From NCBI RefSeq assembly GCF_051401765.1, contig NW_027480547.1, positions 124,001-188,000 on the forward strand: a stretch of 64,000 nucleotides of DNA, given 5' to 3'. The position numbers and the translations under genes are program-made. This stretch comes from Calliopsis andreniformis. Lineage: Eukaryota > Arthropoda > Insecta > Hymenoptera > Andrenidae. The notes beneath the pieces were generated by a model, which did not search any database, had not been told where the DNA came from, and was given only the letters and a program-made list of their open reading frames with translations. Each line of letters opens with the position of its first letter. The stretch's first letter is position 1. Of this stretch, positions 63,331 through 64,000 are shown piece by piece.

Positions 63331-64000
63331 ATCCTCAATACTCAATCTTCAATCCTCAATCCTCAATCCTCAATCCTCAATCCTCAATCCTCAATCCTCA
63401 ATCGTCAATCTCCAATCCTGAATACTCAATCTTCAATCCTCAATCCTCAATCCTCACTCCTCAGTCCTCATTCTTCAATCCTCAATACCAAACCCGCAAT
63501 CTTCAATCCTCAATCCTCAAACCTCAATTCGCAATCCTCAATCCTCAGACCTCAAGTATTAATACCCAACCATCAGTCCTCGTCCTCAATCTACAACCCT
63601 CAATACTCAATCTTCAATCATCAATATTCAACCTTCAATCCTCAGTCTCCAATACTCAATCCTCAATCCTCAATCCTCAAACCTCCATACCCAATCCTCA
63701 ATCCTCAATCCTCAATCCTCAATCCTCAATCCTAAATCCTCAATCCTCAATCCTCAGTCCCCAAACCACAATCCTGAATCCTCAACCATGAATCCTCACT
63801 CTTCAGCCCTCAGTCCTCAACGATCAGTTGTCAATCCTCAATCCTCAATAGAATATCACCAATTCACAGATTTCAATACTCAATACACAATCTGCAATCT
63901 TCAAATCTCTATCCTCCAACATCAATTCTCATCAATCATACCTCAACACTCAGTCCTTTATGTTCAATCCTCAATCCTCAATTCTCAAACTTCAATCCTC

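Larger units (their letters stand above)
28145..64000. repeat. Giant heptamer satellite (CAATCCT)n with higher-order structure
   Basis: About 35.9 kb consists of the unit CAATCCT and its point variants (CAATCTT, CAATACT, CAGTCCT, CAAACCT, CAATTCT, GAATCCT, CATTCTT). The leading CA and the closing T vary least; the middle bases vary most. Orientation never changes, and G is scarce on the plus strand. Because 7 is not a multiple of 3, every plus-strand frame reads the same seven-residue cycle NPQSSIL, while the minus strand has a stop every 21 bases in each frame. Open frames up to 404 codons are thus a by-product. The array continues beyond the window. Confidence 0.97.

Noticed and set aside
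28145..64000. Dozens of open frames of 60-404 codons encoding NPQSSIL-type repeats
   Set aside because: They follow from a 7-bp period with no stop in the consensus: all three plus frames are equally open and encode the same cycle. Starts are arbitrary and no promoter or gene context exists.
28145..64000. CRISPR array
   Set aside because: Units are 7 bp with no repeat-spacer layout of the right size, and the context is eukaryotic retroelements; no cas genes are present.
28145..64000. CENP-B box or TTAGG telomeric repeat within the satellite
   Set aside because: Neither the CENP-B box pattern nor runs of CCTAA were seen; isolated CCTAA from point changes is not a telomere.

Overview
The window looks like insect nuclear DNA, possibly hymenopteran. 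This is an inference from the transposon types, the short GT-AG intron and the AT-rich spacers; no host gene confirms it. I see no intact host gene. The window is a nest of transposable elements (1-28144) followed by one side of a very large satellite array (28145-64000) that runs off the right edge.

1-359 is the end of a TA-flanked DNA transposon that jumped into the 3' LTR of a Ty3/Gypsy element (360-4964, minus strand). That element has a tRNA-Pro primer site, a SAP-like domain at the Gag N-terminus, three nonsense codons, a missing reverse transcriptase core and a damaged integrase. 6022-22423 is a decayed Polinton/Maverick (adintovirus-like) element. Its plus strand carries a protein-primed DNA polymerase B with a 77-bp intron. 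Its minus strand carries a block: packaging ATPase, an unknown protein, a fibre-like coiled-coil protein and a retroviral-type integrase. A second plus-strand block holds a small unknown protein, a parvovirus-type phospholipase A2, a small basic/hydrophobic protein, a penton-like protein and the major capsid protein. Most of these genes are broken, and I found neither an adenain-type protease nor the terminal inverted repeats. Two later DNA transposons split it: a 3.07-kb TTAA element inside the polymerase (8419-11488) and a 2.6-kb TA element with long inverted arms inside the unknown minus-strand gene (14665-17283). The second one was itself hit by a solo LTR (15178-16303, TSD CTAG).

22424-23246 is AT-rich spacer with a 32-bp minisatellite. 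23247-28144 is a nearly intact Copia element on the minus strand: LTRs of 199 and 198 bp, a half-tRNA-iMet primer site and only two nonsense codons. Its right LTR abuts the satellite with no target-site duplication.

28145-64000 is built almost wholly of one 7-bp unit (consensus CAATCCT) and its point variants. It is in one orientation, almost lacks G on the plus strand, keeps a 7-bp register over long stretches, and is arranged in nested higher-order repeats of about 1.2-5 kb. A conserved block of 23 variant heptamers recurs about 38 times. Long open frames here follow from the 7-bp period and are not genes. The solo LTR at 15.3 kb holds a 12-bp tandem repeat that shares the 10-base core AATCCTCAAT with this satellite, which suggests a possible seed for the array.
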